Shown here: piece by piece, positions 40,156-49,172 of the stretch | Layout: each line of letters starts with the position of its first letter | How positions within the stretch are numbered: position 1 is the stretch's first letter | Position numbers and translations under genes: made by a program | Notes under the pieces: model-generated | What the model saw: only the letters and a program-made list of their open reading frames with translations | What the model was told of the DNA's origin: nothing | Database searches by the model: none | NCBI GenBank assembly: GCA_963732855.1 | Contig: CAVTBB010000002.1 | Span: 248,001-312,000, forward strand | Length of the DNA: 64,000 nt | Source: DASXVU01 sp963732855 | Lineage (GTDB): Archaea > Thermoplasmatota > Thermoplasmata > Methanomassiliicoccales > UBA472 | Reading direction: 5' to 3'

Positions 40156-40908
40156 CTGCTCACCAAGCGGATAATCCCGTGCCTGGACGTAAAGGACGGG
40201 AACGTCGTCAAGGGGATCAAGTTCCTTAACCTGCAGGGGGTCGGTTCGCCTCCGGACATGGCCTCGAACTATGAGGGCCAGGGTGCGGACGAGATAGTGT
40301 TCCTGGACATCTCTGCATCGCATGAAGGCCGCAAGACCCTGCTGGACGTCGTCGAAAGGACCGCGAACCAGCTTTTCGTGCCGCTCACGGTCGGAGGCGG
40401 GGTACGCAGCCGGGAGGACATGCGATTGGCGCTCAACGCCGGGGCGGACAAGGTTTCGATCAACACGATCGCAGTACAGAACCCGGAGATAATCACCCAA
40501 TGCGCCGAAGATTTCGGGTCCCAGTGCGTTGTCGTGGCCATTGACGCCAAGAGGACCGGGGCGTCGTGGAACGTTTACACCCACGGGGGCCGGAACGACG
40601 TCGGCCTGGATGCCGTTGAATGGGCAATGCGCGCGGAGAAGCTTGGTGCAGGCGAGATACTCCTGACCAGCATGGACGCGGACGGCACCAAGGACGGCTA
40701 CGATCTTGAGCTAACCGACGCCGTCGCCCGCAACGTCAACATCCCGGTGATCGCCTCAGGCGGCTGCGGCAACGTGGAACACATCTACGAGGTGCTGACC
40801 AAGACCAAGGCGGAGGCTGCTCTGGCCGCTTCGATATTCCACTACAACGAGCTCACTGTCGGCCAGGTAAAGTCATACCTGCGCAAGCGGGGGGTGCCGG
40901 TCAGATGA
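40156..40908 (+). CDS. hisF: Imidazole glycerol phosphate synthase cyclase subunit HisF, apparent CTG start
   Basis: A 250-residue cyclase with TKRIIPCLDVKDGNVVKG at the N-terminus (catalytic Asp), VGGGVRSREDM and VIASGGCGNVEH. In frame, the only ATG is at 40090, inside hisB, with no ribosome site. The CTG at 40156 lies five bases after the strong site GGAGGGG and puts the initiator exactly where HisF proteins begin (MLTKRIIPCLD). It is therefore probably an unusual CTG initiation codon. The gap to the hisB stop is one base. Confidence 0.93.
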   Translation: MLTKRIIPCLDVKDGNVVKGIKFLNLQGVGSPPDMASNYEGQGADEIVFLDISASHEGRKTLLDVVERTANQLFVPLTVGGGVRSREDMRLALNAGADKVSINTIAVQNPEIITQCAEDFGSQCVVVAIDAKRTGASWNVYTHGGRNDVGLDAVEWAMRAEKLGAGEILLTSMDADGTKDGYDLELTDAVARNVNIPVIASGGCGNVEHIYEVLTKTKAEAALAASIFHYNELTVGQVKSYLRKRGVPVR

Positions 40909-41516
40909 CGGACATTAAATTCAATTCGGAAGGGTTGGTCCCGGTGGTAGTCCAGGACGCCTACACCAATGAAGTGCTGATGCTCGCCTACGCGAACCAG
41001 GAGGCGTATGACCTGATGCTGAGCACTGGTTACACTCACTTCTGGTCCCGATCCCGGCAGAAGCTATGGAAGAAAGGAGAGACATCGGGCCACCTGCAGA
41101 AGGTCGTGGCCATGCAGCTGGACTGCGATGCCGATACCCTGCTGGTCCGAGTGGAACAGGAAGGTGTGGCGTGTCATCTGGACCGACCATCCTGTTTCGA
41201 GGAGGTCCTCTTTGGTGACCTGGCCGGGACGATGAATGTGATCCCCGAACTGAAGCGGGTCATCGCCGAGCGTAAAAGGGAACCGACCCCGGACTCGTAC
41301 ACGGGCAAGCTCCTGGCCGATGAGGACAAGCGCCTGAAGAAGGTCGTAGAGGAGGCGGGCGAGGTCATACTGGCATTCAAGGGCCATGACCTTAAGGCAG
41401 CTGCCTGGGAGGTCTCTGACCTGATATACCACCTGATGGTAGTGCTGGAAGCGGCCGACATGCCGCTGGCCGACGTCTACCGGATGTTGGCGGAACGCAG
41501 GGGGCACAAGAAATGA
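40905..41516 (+). CDS. hisIE: HisIE: phosphoribosyl-AMP cyclohydrolase / phosphoribosyl-ATP pyrophosphatase
   Basis: A 203-residue fusion. Residues 1-115 are the zinc cyclohydrolase (WSRSRQKLWKKGETSGH, LDCDADTLLVRV and a final HLDRPSCF). Residues 118-203 are the helical pyrophosphatase (DEDKRLKKVVEEAGEVILAFKG). These are steps 3 and 2 of the pathway. Overlaps hisF and the PHP gene by four bases each. Confidence 0.96.
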   Translation: MTDIKFNSEGLVPVVVQDAYTNEVLMLAYANQEAYDLMLSTGYTHFWSRSRQKLWKKGETSGHLQKVVAMQLDCDADTLLVRVEQEGVACHLDRPSCFEEVLFGDLAGTMNVIPELKRVIAERKREPTPDSYTGKLLADEDKRLKKVVEEAGEVILAFKGHDLKAAAWEVSDLIYHLMVVLEAADMPLADVYRMLAERRGHKK

Positions 41517-42172
41517 GGATCGACCTGCACATGCACACGCTGCTCTCAGACGGGGAGCTGCTGCCGATCGAACTTGCTAGAAGATGCGCTGTTAAGGGAC
41601 ACAAGGCCATCGCATTCACAGACCACGTCGCGCTGTCGACGCTGGACCGGGTGCTGGACGAGGCGTCAAGGGACATCCCCTTGGCAAAGGAGTGGGACCT
41701 GGAAGTGCTCAACGGCGTGGAGATAACCCACGTCCCGGCCAAGAAGATCGGCATGGTCGTCTCGAAAGCGCGCAAGCTGGGCGCCCAGATCGTGGTCATC
41801 CACGGAGAGACCATCTCGGAGCCGGTGGAGAAGGGCACCAACCTGGCCGCGGTCAGCAACCCAGAGATCGATATCCTGGCCCACCCGGGCTTCATCACCG
41901 TGGAGGAAGCTGAGCTGGCCAAGAAGAACGGAGTGGCGCTGGAGATAACGTCCCGATCTTCCCACAACAAGACCAACGGCCACGTGGCCAAGATAGCGCG
42001 CCAGGTGGGCACCAAGATGATCCTGGACACAGATACGCACTCGCCCGGAGACATCATCGACGAGCAAACGGCGATGATCATCGCCAGGGCGGCCGGCCTC
42101 ACCGAAGAGGAAGCGCACCGCGCCTGCTACGAGACGCCGGAAGAGATAGTGAAGAGGAGGAGCCTATATTGA
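41513..42172 (+). CDS. PHP-domain phosphatase, candidate histidinol-phosphatase
   Basis: A 219-residue PHP metal-dependent phosphoesterase: DLHMHTLLSDGEL near the start, AFTDHVALST, VIHGETIS and LDTDTHSPGD. It lies within the his genes with overlaps at both ends, and no other histidinol-phosphatase (HisN or HisB-N) is in the operon, so histidinol phosphate is the probable substrate. It is shorter than bacterial HisK (about 260-280 residues), which leaves some doubt. Confidence 0.8.
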   Translation: MRIDLHMHTLLSDGELLPIELARRCAVKGHKAIAFTDHVALSTLDRVLDEASRDIPLAKEWDLEVLNGVEITHVPAKKIGMVVSKARKLGAQIVVIHGETISEPVEKGTNLAAVSNPEIDILAHPGFITVEEAELAKKNGVALEITSRSSHNKTNGHVAKIARQVGTKMILDTDTHSPGDIIDEQTAMIIARAAGLTEEEAHRACYETPEEIVKRRSLY

Positions 42173-43536
42173 AGGTCATGAAGTTCGGCGGGAGCTCTCT
42201 GACCACCGGTGAATCGATCCTCCGGATAGGGGAGATCATTGCAGCCGAAAAAGAGGACAGGGTCATCGTCGTATCGGCCGTCAGCGGCATCACCGAATCG
42301 CTAATCCAGTTCATCGCTCAGACGAAGAGCGAGAACGAAGTTATCAGTTTCATCCAAAAACTGAAGGACTCACATTTTAAGCTGATCTCCGACGCGGTAT
42401 CGGACCAGCATCAAAAGGACGACGCCATCGGCCTGATCAACCAGAAGCTGGTCAAACTGGAAAGGATGTTGTACGGTATCTCTTACCTGGAAGAAGTGAC
42501 GCCCCGCACCAAGGACTTCGTCCAGTGCTACGGCGAGAGACTCTCAGCGATCGTAGTGGCGGCAATACTGCGCGACCGGGGTGTCGACGCGGTCCCGCTG
42601 GACGCGGACGAGCTTGGCATCATCACCGACGGCGTATACGGCGCGGCGATCGCGGACCTGGAAATGACCCAGGAGAATATCCGGGACCGCATCATGATCA
42701 TGTTCGGATCGCATCAGGTCCCGGTGGTCACCGGGTTTTTCGGCAAGGCACCGGACGGATCGGTCACGGTGTTCGGCCGGAATGGTTCGGACTATTCGGC
42801 AGCCGCCATTGCGAACGCCATCGGGGCGGCCACTCTGGAGATATGGAAGGATGTCGACGGGTTCATGTCCGTCGATCCGAAGATCGTGCCGCGAGCGATC
42901 CCCATACCGCAGCTTTCGTATGAGGAAGCGGCGGAACTGGCCTATTTCGGGGCAAAGGTCCTGCACCCCATGACGGTGGTACCGGCCCGGGCCAAAGACA
43001 TCGTCATAGTCATCAAGAACGTGTATCGTCCCGACCTGCCTGGCACGTCTGTATCCAAGAGCAGTCCGGAGGACGCCAAGATCATCAAGTCGATATCGTG
43101 CATGAAGAACCTCGGCATGGTCAAGATATTCGCCGAGGACACGGGCTACCGTTCCGGATTCCTGTCCCAGCTGGGCCAGAAGCTCAACGAGGCGGACGTC
43201 AATATACTGTCAGTGGCCACTTCGCTTACCTGCGTCGCTATGCTGGTCGAAAGTAAGGACCTCAACGCGGCGAGGGCGGCGCTGGAATCGGAGAAGCAAT
43301 CGGGGATCGCCCGGATCGAGACCTCCGATGATATTGCATTAGTCTGCCTAGTAGGAGAAGGCATTGGCTATACCAGGGGCGTCGCTTCCCGAGCGTTCAA
43401 CGCGGTCGCCGCGGAGGGGGTCAACATCGGCCTGATCTCGGCCGGCGCATCCCTGGTGGCCTATCACTTTACGGTCAGGAAGGACGACCTCGAGGTCGCC
43501 ACCAAGGCCATCCATCGGGAGTTCTTCGGGTGCTGA
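42169..43536 (+). CDS. lysC: Aspartate kinase
   Basis: A 455-residue aspartokinase. The kinase domain begins MKFGGSSL, with GFFGKAPDGSVTVFGRNGSDYSAA and DVDGFMSVDP. Two C-terminal ACT domains (from about residue 300) give feedback control. The start is a TTG overlapping the PHP stop; GGAGGAG precedes it. Together with asd (9 kb upstream in the same operon) it supplies aspartate semialdehyde for ADH synthase and homocysteine. Confidence 0.95.
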   Translation: MKVMKFGGSSLTTGESILRIGEIIAAEKEDRVIVVSAVSGITESLIQFIAQTKSENEVISFIQKLKDSHFKLISDAVSDQHQKDDAIGLINQKLVKLERMLYGISYLEEVTPRTKDFVQCYGERLSAIVVAAILRDRGVDAVPLDADELGIITDGVYGAAIADLEMTQENIRDRIMIMFGSHQVPVVTGFFGKAPDGSVTVFGRNGSDYSAAAIANAIGAATLEIWKDVDGFMSVDPKIVPRAIPIPQLSYEEAAELAYFGAKVLHPMTVVPARAKDIVIVIKNVYRPDLPGTSVSKSSPEDAKIIKSISCMKNLGMVKIFAEDTGYRSGFLSQLGQKLNEADVNILSVATSLTCVAMLVESKDLNAARAALESEKQSGIARIETSDDIALVCLVGEGIGYTRGVASRAFNAVAAEGVNIGLISAGASLVAYHFTVRKDDLEVATKAIHREFFGC

Positions 43537-43537
43537 C

Positions 43538-44386
43538 ATGAGCGAACGGCACAATGGAGTGAAGGTTGCGTTCCAGGGAGTGAAAGGAGCGTACAGCGAG
43601 GACGCCGTCTATTCGTATTTTGGTGAGAAGGCGGAGACCGTCCCTTGTCAGGAGTTCACCGATCTGTTCGAGGCGGTGGATCGGGGAAAGGCCACGCACG
43701 GAGTGCTGCCGGTGGAGAACAGCATCGAGGGGAGCGTCACGCTGGCGAACGACCTACTCCTGGAAAGCGACCTGACGGTTATTGGGGAGATCCTGTTGCC
43801 GATCAGACACTGCCTTATCGGCCAACCGGATGCCGATCTTTCTGACATTAAGAAGGTGTACAGCCACCCACAGGCCCTGGGCCAGTCGCGGAACTTCCTG
43901 TTGGAGCACCCGGAATGGGAGAAGATCCCCTCGTTCGACACCGCCGGAAGCGTGCTCATGATCAAGCAGCGGGGGCTCAAGGAGGAGGCGGCGGTGGCGA
44001 GCAGGAGGGCAGCGGACCATTACGGCATGAAGGTCCTCAAGGAGGGAATCCAGAACAGCAACAAGAACTGTACCCGGTTCTTCGTGCTGGAAAAGGACCC
44101 GAAGACCGACAACGCCGGGGATAAGACGGCACTGGCGTTCACCACTAAGCATGTGCCAGGCGCCCTCTACAAATGTCTGGGGGCATTCGCCGAGCATGGC
44201 GTCAACATCACCAAGCTAGAATCCCGCCCCAGGAAGGAACGGCCCTGGGAGTACGTCTTCTACCTGGACATCGACGGCAGCGTCAATGACGCCAACGTCA
44301 GCAAGGCATTGATCGACCTGGTGCGCAAGGCATCGTTCGTGAAGGTTTTCGGGTCCTTCCCCAAGGCAAAACTGCCTGAGCAATGA
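43538..44386 (+). CDS. pheA: Prephenate dehydratase PheA (with ACT domain)
   Basis: A 282-residue enzyme making phenylpyruvate. The catalytic part has FQGVKGAYSEDAV, LPVENSIEGSV and the CTRFFVLEK segment with the catalytic threonine. The C-terminal ACT domain has GALYKCLGAFAEHGVNITKLESRP, including the ESRP phenylalanine site, so feedback is likely. No mutase domain is attached; the mutase is on TyrA. Last gene of the superoperon. Confidence 0.95.
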   Translation: MSERHNGVKVAFQGVKGAYSEDAVYSYFGEKAETVPCQEFTDLFEAVDRGKATHGVLPVENSIEGSVTLANDLLLESDLTVIGEILLPIRHCLIGQPDADLSDIKKVYSHPQALGQSRNFLLEHPEWEKIPSFDTAGSVLMIKQRGLKEEAAVASRRAADHYGMKVLKEGIQNSNKNCTRFFVLEKDPKTDNAGDKTALAFTTKHVPGALYKCLGAFAEHGVNITKLESRPRKERPWEYVFYLDIDGSVNDANVSKALIDLVRKASFVKVFGSFPKAKLPEQ

Positions 44387-44826
44387 TCTCAGATCATTAA
44401 GAGATCGATGAACGGCTGCCGCCACTTCCCAGGAATCGTAGACCGTTCCGGTCATCTTTTTTTGACCATGTCATATATACCCAGCCGGTCCGACATGGTC
44501 ACGAACTTCATTCTATCCTGCCGCAGGAACGGTTCGCAGTACCTTGACGTGCGTTCCGCGCTTGGCCAAAGTGCTTATGGTACCTCCGCACCCGATGATC
44601 GAGTCATCCAGATGCGACGCGAGTACGTGGGAGTTGGAAGTGACATCTAGATCCTCCATCAGTTCCTTATTCTGTAATATGGATTATTGTAACCAAATTG
44701 TAAAAAGAGGCAATTCGTGTTTAACAATTCGTGCTAACTCAATCCTATATAGGTTCAATAATTGACATGATAATTCCATTGTTTCAAACAAAATGAAAGA
44801 AAAACATCGGCCCTTTCAGACCGGCG
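44387..44826. other. Long intergenic stretch after the superoperon
   Basis: 440 bases without an intact gene. The only recognisable content is the PIG-L-type fragment on the minus strand (listed separately). The part from 44660 to 44826 is strongly AT-rich with A and T runs, and may hold the end signal of the flavin reductase transcript coming from the right. I see no RNA gene. Confidence 0.5.
44513..44659 (-). pseudogene. Remnant of a PIG-L/LmbE-type deacetylase N-terminus
   Basis: The minus strand encodes 48 residues ending at a TAG. The core reads VLASHLDDSIIGCGG followed by TISTLAKRGTHVKVL. This is the first strand and zinc loop of PIG-L deacetylases (normally VLAPHPDDE.IGCGGT), with the two key changes P to L and E to S in the zinc motif. 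Metal ligands are therefore partly lost and the rest of the domain is missing. A short frame follows (MSDRLGIYDMVKKR) and ends. It appears to be a decayed gene fragment. Confidence 0.5.
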
Positions 44827-45369
44827 TTACAATTTCTTGAGGACCTTGCTAGAGGTGCTGAACTCCCCATCCCAGAACAGCAACGCGTTGGACCGGTCGT
44901 AATCCTTGGTTACGTCCGTGTGGACGATCTCTCCGATATACCAGGTGTGATCTCCCTTCTCGAACGACTCGCGCTTCTTGACCTCGATGTTGATCAGGCA
45001 TTCCTCGATCTTCGGGGACTTGATCCTCTTACCCGGAATGGCCGTCAGTCCGGTCTCCTTGAACTTGTCGATGTGCTTCCCGGACTTGGTGCCGCAGAGG
45101 ATCACCTGTTCGATCATGTCCTTGCTGGGGATGTTGACCGAGAAGTCATCGTTCTCCTCCAGCAGCTTATATGATTGTCTGGATGTGAGGACCGCGATGC
45201 CGATCAGCGGAGGTTTCTGCGAAAAGAGGTTGAACATTCCGACCGCGATGATGTTCCTCTCCGTACCGGTCTTGTCCCCCACCGCCACCAGCACTACCGG
45301 GGCTGGCGGCAACAGCTGCACCGAGGACATGTTATCCGTGTCGATCTTGTCGTCTTGGAAATCTCCCAT
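44827..45369 (-). CDS. Flavin reductase-like (flavoredoxin family) protein, copy 1
   Basis: About 180 residues with the FMN-binding split barrel of the flavin reductase/flavoredoxin family: PPAPVVLVAVGD, RNIIAVGMFNLFSQKPP, GIAVLTSRQSYKL and FSVNIPSKDMIEQVILCG. It probably binds FMN and transfers electrons or reduces flavin. Paralogue of the gene directly upstream, same orientation. Start between 45390 and 45369 uncertain; I use the ATG that aligns with the paralogue. Confidence 0.87.
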   Translation of the reverse strand: MGDFQDDKIDTDNMSSVQLLPPAPVVLVAVGDKTGTERNIIAVGMFNLFSQKPPLIGIAVLTSRQSYKLLEENDDFSVNIPSKDMIEQVILCGTKSGKHIDKFKETGLTAIPGKRIKSPKIEECLINIEVKKRESFEKGDHTWYIGEIVHTDVTKDYDRSNALLFWDGEFSTSSKVLKKL

Positions 45370-45429
45370 TGTATGCACCAGTGATAGCATTGAATGAGTG
45401 GCGCTAAATAGATTGTGAATGACCGGACA

Positions 45430-45963
45430 TCAACGGCGTCGAATCACGTCCCCGACCAACCTGAACTCTCCGGACCAGTACAGCAATGCCCGATCCCGGT
45501 CGGCGCAGGATTCCATTTCCGCGTGGACGACCTCACCCAGGAACCATACATGGTCCCCGGCTTCCACCTTCTGCGTCTTCTTCAGTTCCAGGTTGACCAT
45601 GCACTCATCGAGGACCGGTGAGTCGATCTTGATACCTTTGCGACAGCCGAGGCCGCACTCCTCGAACTTGTTCACTTCCCGTCCGGACTTCTGTCCACAG
45701 TAGAGCACCTCTTCCACTAGTTCCTTGCAGGGGATGTTGATGGAGAAATCGGGATACTTTTCCATTAGCGAATACGTGTGCCTCGAGGGCGAAATGCCCA
45801 CGCCAAGCACGGGAGGATTAAAAGAGAACATGTGGACCAAAGCCACGGTCATGACGTTCCTTTCCCCGCCCTCTTGACCATCTCCAACGGCCACGAGCAC
45901 GACAGGGAATGCGGGAAACGCCCTGCACGCCCAAATTGGATTCACTTCAGCCTTCGGTCCCAT
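45430..45963 (-). CDS. Flavin reductase-like (flavoredoxin family) protein, copy 2
   Basis: About 177 residues, the same family and architecture as the downstream copy. Shared blocks include FPVVLVAVGD, ERNVMTVALVHMFSFNPP, GISPSRHTYSLMEKYPDFSINIPCKEL and YCGQKSGREVNKF. A tandem duplication that has diverged. ATG 45963 has AGGA upstream; a TATA-like CTTATTTT near 46000 fits its promoter. Together with copy 1 it could serve one electron-transfer step. Confidence 0.87.
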   Translation of the reverse strand: MGPKAEVNPIWACRAFPAFPVVLVAVGDGQEGGERNVMTVALVHMFSFNPPVLGVGISPSRHTYSLMEKYPDFSINIPCKELVEEVLYCGQKSGREVNKFEECGLGCRKGIKIDSPVLDECMVNLELKKTQKVEAGDHVWFLGEVVHAEMESCADRDRALLYWSGEFRLVGDVIRRR

Positions 45964-46027
45964 ATTATTCCTAAGGGCACAGTGTAGCGGTCTCAAAATA
46001 AGCCTTTCGTATTCCTTTCCGGAAAAA

Positions 46028-46060
46028 CGAACGATAAATTGTCACGATTGGACAATCGTT
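46028..46060. promoter_or_regulatory. Nested inverted repeats between the flavin reductase and mtnP genes
   Basis: ATTGTC (46038-46043) and GACAAT (46051-46056) form an inverted repeat with a 7-nt spacer, nested with AACGAT (46030-46035) and ATCGTT (46055-46060). It is located between divergent genes and could be an operator for either. No known factor is assigned. Confidence 0.4.
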
Positions 46061-46118
46061 AACCGAATTCAAGGGCCGACGGTTCTTTATCCGAAAGAGC
46101 GTTCCAGGGTCGATCACT

Positions 46119-46904
46119 ATGCAGGCCAAGATCGGTATCATCGGCGGCACTGGGGTATACGACCCAAAGATGTTCAAACTAAAGGAGTCCGTGAGACCGT
46201 TCACCCCCTACGGGGCGACCTCGGACGAGATCCTCATCGGTGAGCTGTACGGCGTGGACGTGGCATTCCTGCCCCGGCACGGCAAGGGGCACATCTACCC
46301 GCCGCACAAGGTGAACTATCGGGCCAACATATGGGCCTTGAAGCAGCTCGGCGTCGAAAGGATCGTGTCCCCATGCGCAGTGGGATCGCTCCAGGAGGAC
46401 TTCAAGCCGGGCGAGATCGTGGTGGTGGACCAGTTCATCGATTTCACCAAGACCCGGGAATACACGTTCTTTGATGAGGGCAAGACCGTCCATGTCAGCA
46501 TGGCCGACCCGTTCTGTCCGGAGATGAACGACCTGTTCGTCAAGGCGGCCAAGAAGGCCAAGATACCGTGCCACGCCGGCGGCACATACGTGTGCGTCGA
46601 AGGACCCAGGTTCTCGACCAGGGCGGAGAGCACCATGTTCCGCGCCTTCGCCGACATCATCGGGATGACGGCCGTCCCGGAATGCCAATTGGCCCGGGAG
46701 ATGGAGATGTGCTACACCAGCCTGGCCATGATCACCGATTATGATGTTTGGGCCGATGAGCCAGTAGACACCAAGACCATACTGAAGACCATGGCCGAGA
46801 ACATCGACAAGGTGCAGCTCCTGCTGAAGAACGTGCTTCCGAAGATCCCGGAACTGCGCCAGAAGTGCAAGTGCGCCGATATCCTGAAGGAAGCCGGGGC
46901 ATAA
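46119..46904 (+). CDS. mtnP: S-methyl-5'-thioadenosine phosphorylase (MTAP family)
   Basis: A 261-residue purine-nucleoside-phosphorylase-type enzyme that cleaves methylthioadenosine (possibly also related 5'-deoxynucleosides) with phosphate. It has IGIIGGTGVYDP at the start, the phosphate site LPRHGKGH, ANIWALKQLGVERIVSPCAVGSL, and VCVEGPRFSTRAES. It serves purine and methionine salvage from SAM by-products. Radical SAM activity in the neighbourhood would give 5'-deoxyadenosine, another candidate substrate. Confidence 0.92.
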   Translation: MQAKIGIIGGTGVYDPKMFKLKESVRPFTPYGATSDEILIGELYGVDVAFLPRHGKGHIYPPHKVNYRANIWALKQLGVERIVSPCAVGSLQEDFKPGEIVVVDQFIDFTKTREYTFFDEGKTVHVSMADPFCPEMNDLFVKAAKKAKIPCHAGGTYVCVEGPRFSTRAESTMFRAFADIIGMTAVPECQLAREMEMCYTSLAMITDYDVWADEPVDTKTILKTMAENIDKVQLLLKNVLPKIPELRQKCKCADILKEAGA

Positions 46905-46935
46905 GCCCCCTTTTCCCCTTTTCTTATTTTAATTC
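46905..46935 (+). terminator. T-rich terminator after mtnP
   Basis: Three T-runs (TTTTCCCCTTTTCTTATTTT at about 46911-46930) follow directly after the mtnP stop. Oligo-T stretches without a hairpin are the usual archaeal termination signal. It also separates mtnP from the convergent radical SAM gene. Confidence 0.5.
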
Positions 46936-46965
46936 GCAACCCACGCTATCCAGGATAAGTGCGGA

Positions 46966-48863
46966 CTAGCGGTCAGTAGGCATCGGTGAGCGTTTCCCTC
47001 CAACCTTTCGGTCGACCGTCCTCAGATACCCTATGACCATCTCGAGTCCGCCAGCCACCACCAAACGCACCATGGTCGGCTGTTTCCTGATCCCCCGGTT
47101 CGAGGCTAGCATCTTTCCCAGGATGGCGATGCTTTCGATGATGTCCACGTCACCGCTCTCGCTGAAATTGAAATCATCCAGCTCCAGGTCCATGTTGACG
47201 GTGCTGTGGGCGGCCTTTCCCGGTATGACCTGTATGTACTCCACCTTGTTCTGGGTGGTCTTGAGTACCCAGCTGGTTATGGGCACGCCTTTGTTCTTTA
47301 CCGTGAGCTGCACGGTCTGATCGCCCAGGACCTTCAGGAGCAGACCCATGTTGACGATGTTGTGGACCCCCACGTCCCGTGTGTAGCGTTCCACGCCGGG
47401 ATCGGCCGACGCCTCTATGACCGAGATGACATGCTTTCCCAGGTTCTTGTTCTGAAGCTGAGAGCCCATCTTCAGCGAGAAGTTGAGCTCCCCCATCTTG
47501 TCCCCGATGAATTCCACCAGCGGTCTCTTGGACGCTGACCTTATGGTGTGCATCCGTTCCTTCTCGAAGAAGGTGTCCACCGTCCAGAATCGGGCCATGC
47601 AGATGGATGCCAGCTCTTCGGTGCGCGCGGCTGGAGAGGTGATGGGACCTGAATATGGAATGCATCTCATCATAGCGGTTCCAATCGGTCTCGAAGATCA
47701 GCCCTTCGGCATCCAGTTCCTCATAGAACTTGGTGCCGGGAAACGGTGTGGCTATGCCATAGGCCGTGCTAGTGAGACCTATCTTCTTCAGCGTACGCCG
47801 GGAATCCCAGGATCTGCTCTTCGGTCTGATCGGGAAGGCCGATGACGAACGTTCCGCCTGCGTTGCCACCCCATTGCTTGATATTGTTCACCGCCTGGAT
47901 ATGGACGTCCGTGTTCAACCCCTTGGACACCGACTTCAGGTCGTTCATGTTCGGGCTCTCAATGCCCATCTCGAAACCTTCGATCCCCACGGCGATCATC
48001 TTCCGGACGATCTCCGGATGCTTGGCCACCGAATCGGCCCTGACCTTGACCCCGAACCGGATGTCCAGCTTATGCTGCGCCAATAGGTCACATAGTTCCT
48101 CCACCAATGATGGCTTGCCCATGAAATGAGGGTCGGTGACATCGATGCTGATCGGCTTATGGTCATGGAATGCAACGATCTCCAGTATCTCTTTCATCAC
48201 GTTCTCCGGTGAACGGTAACGCTGGTGACCCTTGCTCATGGTCGGTTCGCAGCAGAAGGTGCATCTTCCCCAGCACCCCCGGGATGTGGTCAGGACATCG
48301 AACTCCCGATCGCGGGTGATCTTAGTCCCGTAGGTATACTTACGAAGGTGCCGGGCCGGAAAGGGCAGGCTGTCCAGGTCCTCTATGAACTCCCGGTCCG
48401 GGTTGTGGATGATCTTGCCGTCCTCACGGTATGAAACGCCCTTGACGCCTTGCGGTCCGCCCTTCACGACCAGCTCACGGATCGTGAGCTCACCCTCGCC
48501 GCGGACCACCATGTCCACCTGAGGATGTGACAACAGCTCTTCCGGGATCGCCGTGGGATGATATCCGCCCATTAAAGTGGCTGCCCCCATGCTCTTGGCC
48601 AATCGAGCGATCTCCAGCCCCTCGCCATGCTCCGTGGCGGACATAGTTATGCCCACCAGGTCAGGTCTCAGGGCGTTCATGGCGTCCGTTACGACATCTT
48701 TGATAGAACCTTGCTCCATCTCCAGGTCCAGGATGGTCACTTCGTCTACGAGGTCCTCCAATGAGGCGGCAATGTATTCCAGACCGGTCGGGATCAGGTC
48801 GAACGCATAGGAGAGACCGTGTCTGCCAGAGGGCTTTATCAATAGTACTTTCTTAAATGACAT
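46966..48863 (-). CDS. B12-binding radical SAM protein with extra C-terminal domain, frame broken twice
   Basis: About 631 residues when joined. Residues 1-150 are a cobalamin-binding Rossmann domain (GITMSATEHGEGLEIARLA, MGGYHPTAIPEEL). The radical SAM core has CWGRCTFC (CxxxCxxC) and GIATPFPGTKFYEEL. The last approximately 190 residues form a separate beta-rich domain that I do not recognise. The reading moves frame at the GGG near 47806-47808 (an extra G) and again near 47622-47635. Such enzymes methylate or rearrange unactivated carbons; the substrate is unknown. TATA-like TAAAAATATT lies just upstream. Confidence 0.85.
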
Positions 48864-49172
48864 GGGTCAACTCAACCTTTCAATATTTTTACGTGCCACA
48901 CTTCTTGCGCATTCGAAAATGAACGCGGAATGGATGCTCTCCAGTGACCGCATCGCTTTGACCGAGATTGTACCCCACCACAAACCAGATGTTCCAAGGT
49001 GGGTCCAAGCCATTTCTTATGCTGCAGGGATGTAATGGAATTCGATTAGGGACAGGAGTTATTAATCTATTTGGAATGAAGAAGAGCATGCTTCGATGAG
49101 AGGGAGCTTGTGCAAACCTCCGGATTGGTTACCCCCGGAATATTGATTACCCATCCGTCAAGTATCGTGGGC

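Noticed and set aside
44408..44765. Plus-strand open frames of 73-80 codons
   Set aside because: No motif or ribosome site; the PIG-L-like sequence on the opposite strand explains part of them.
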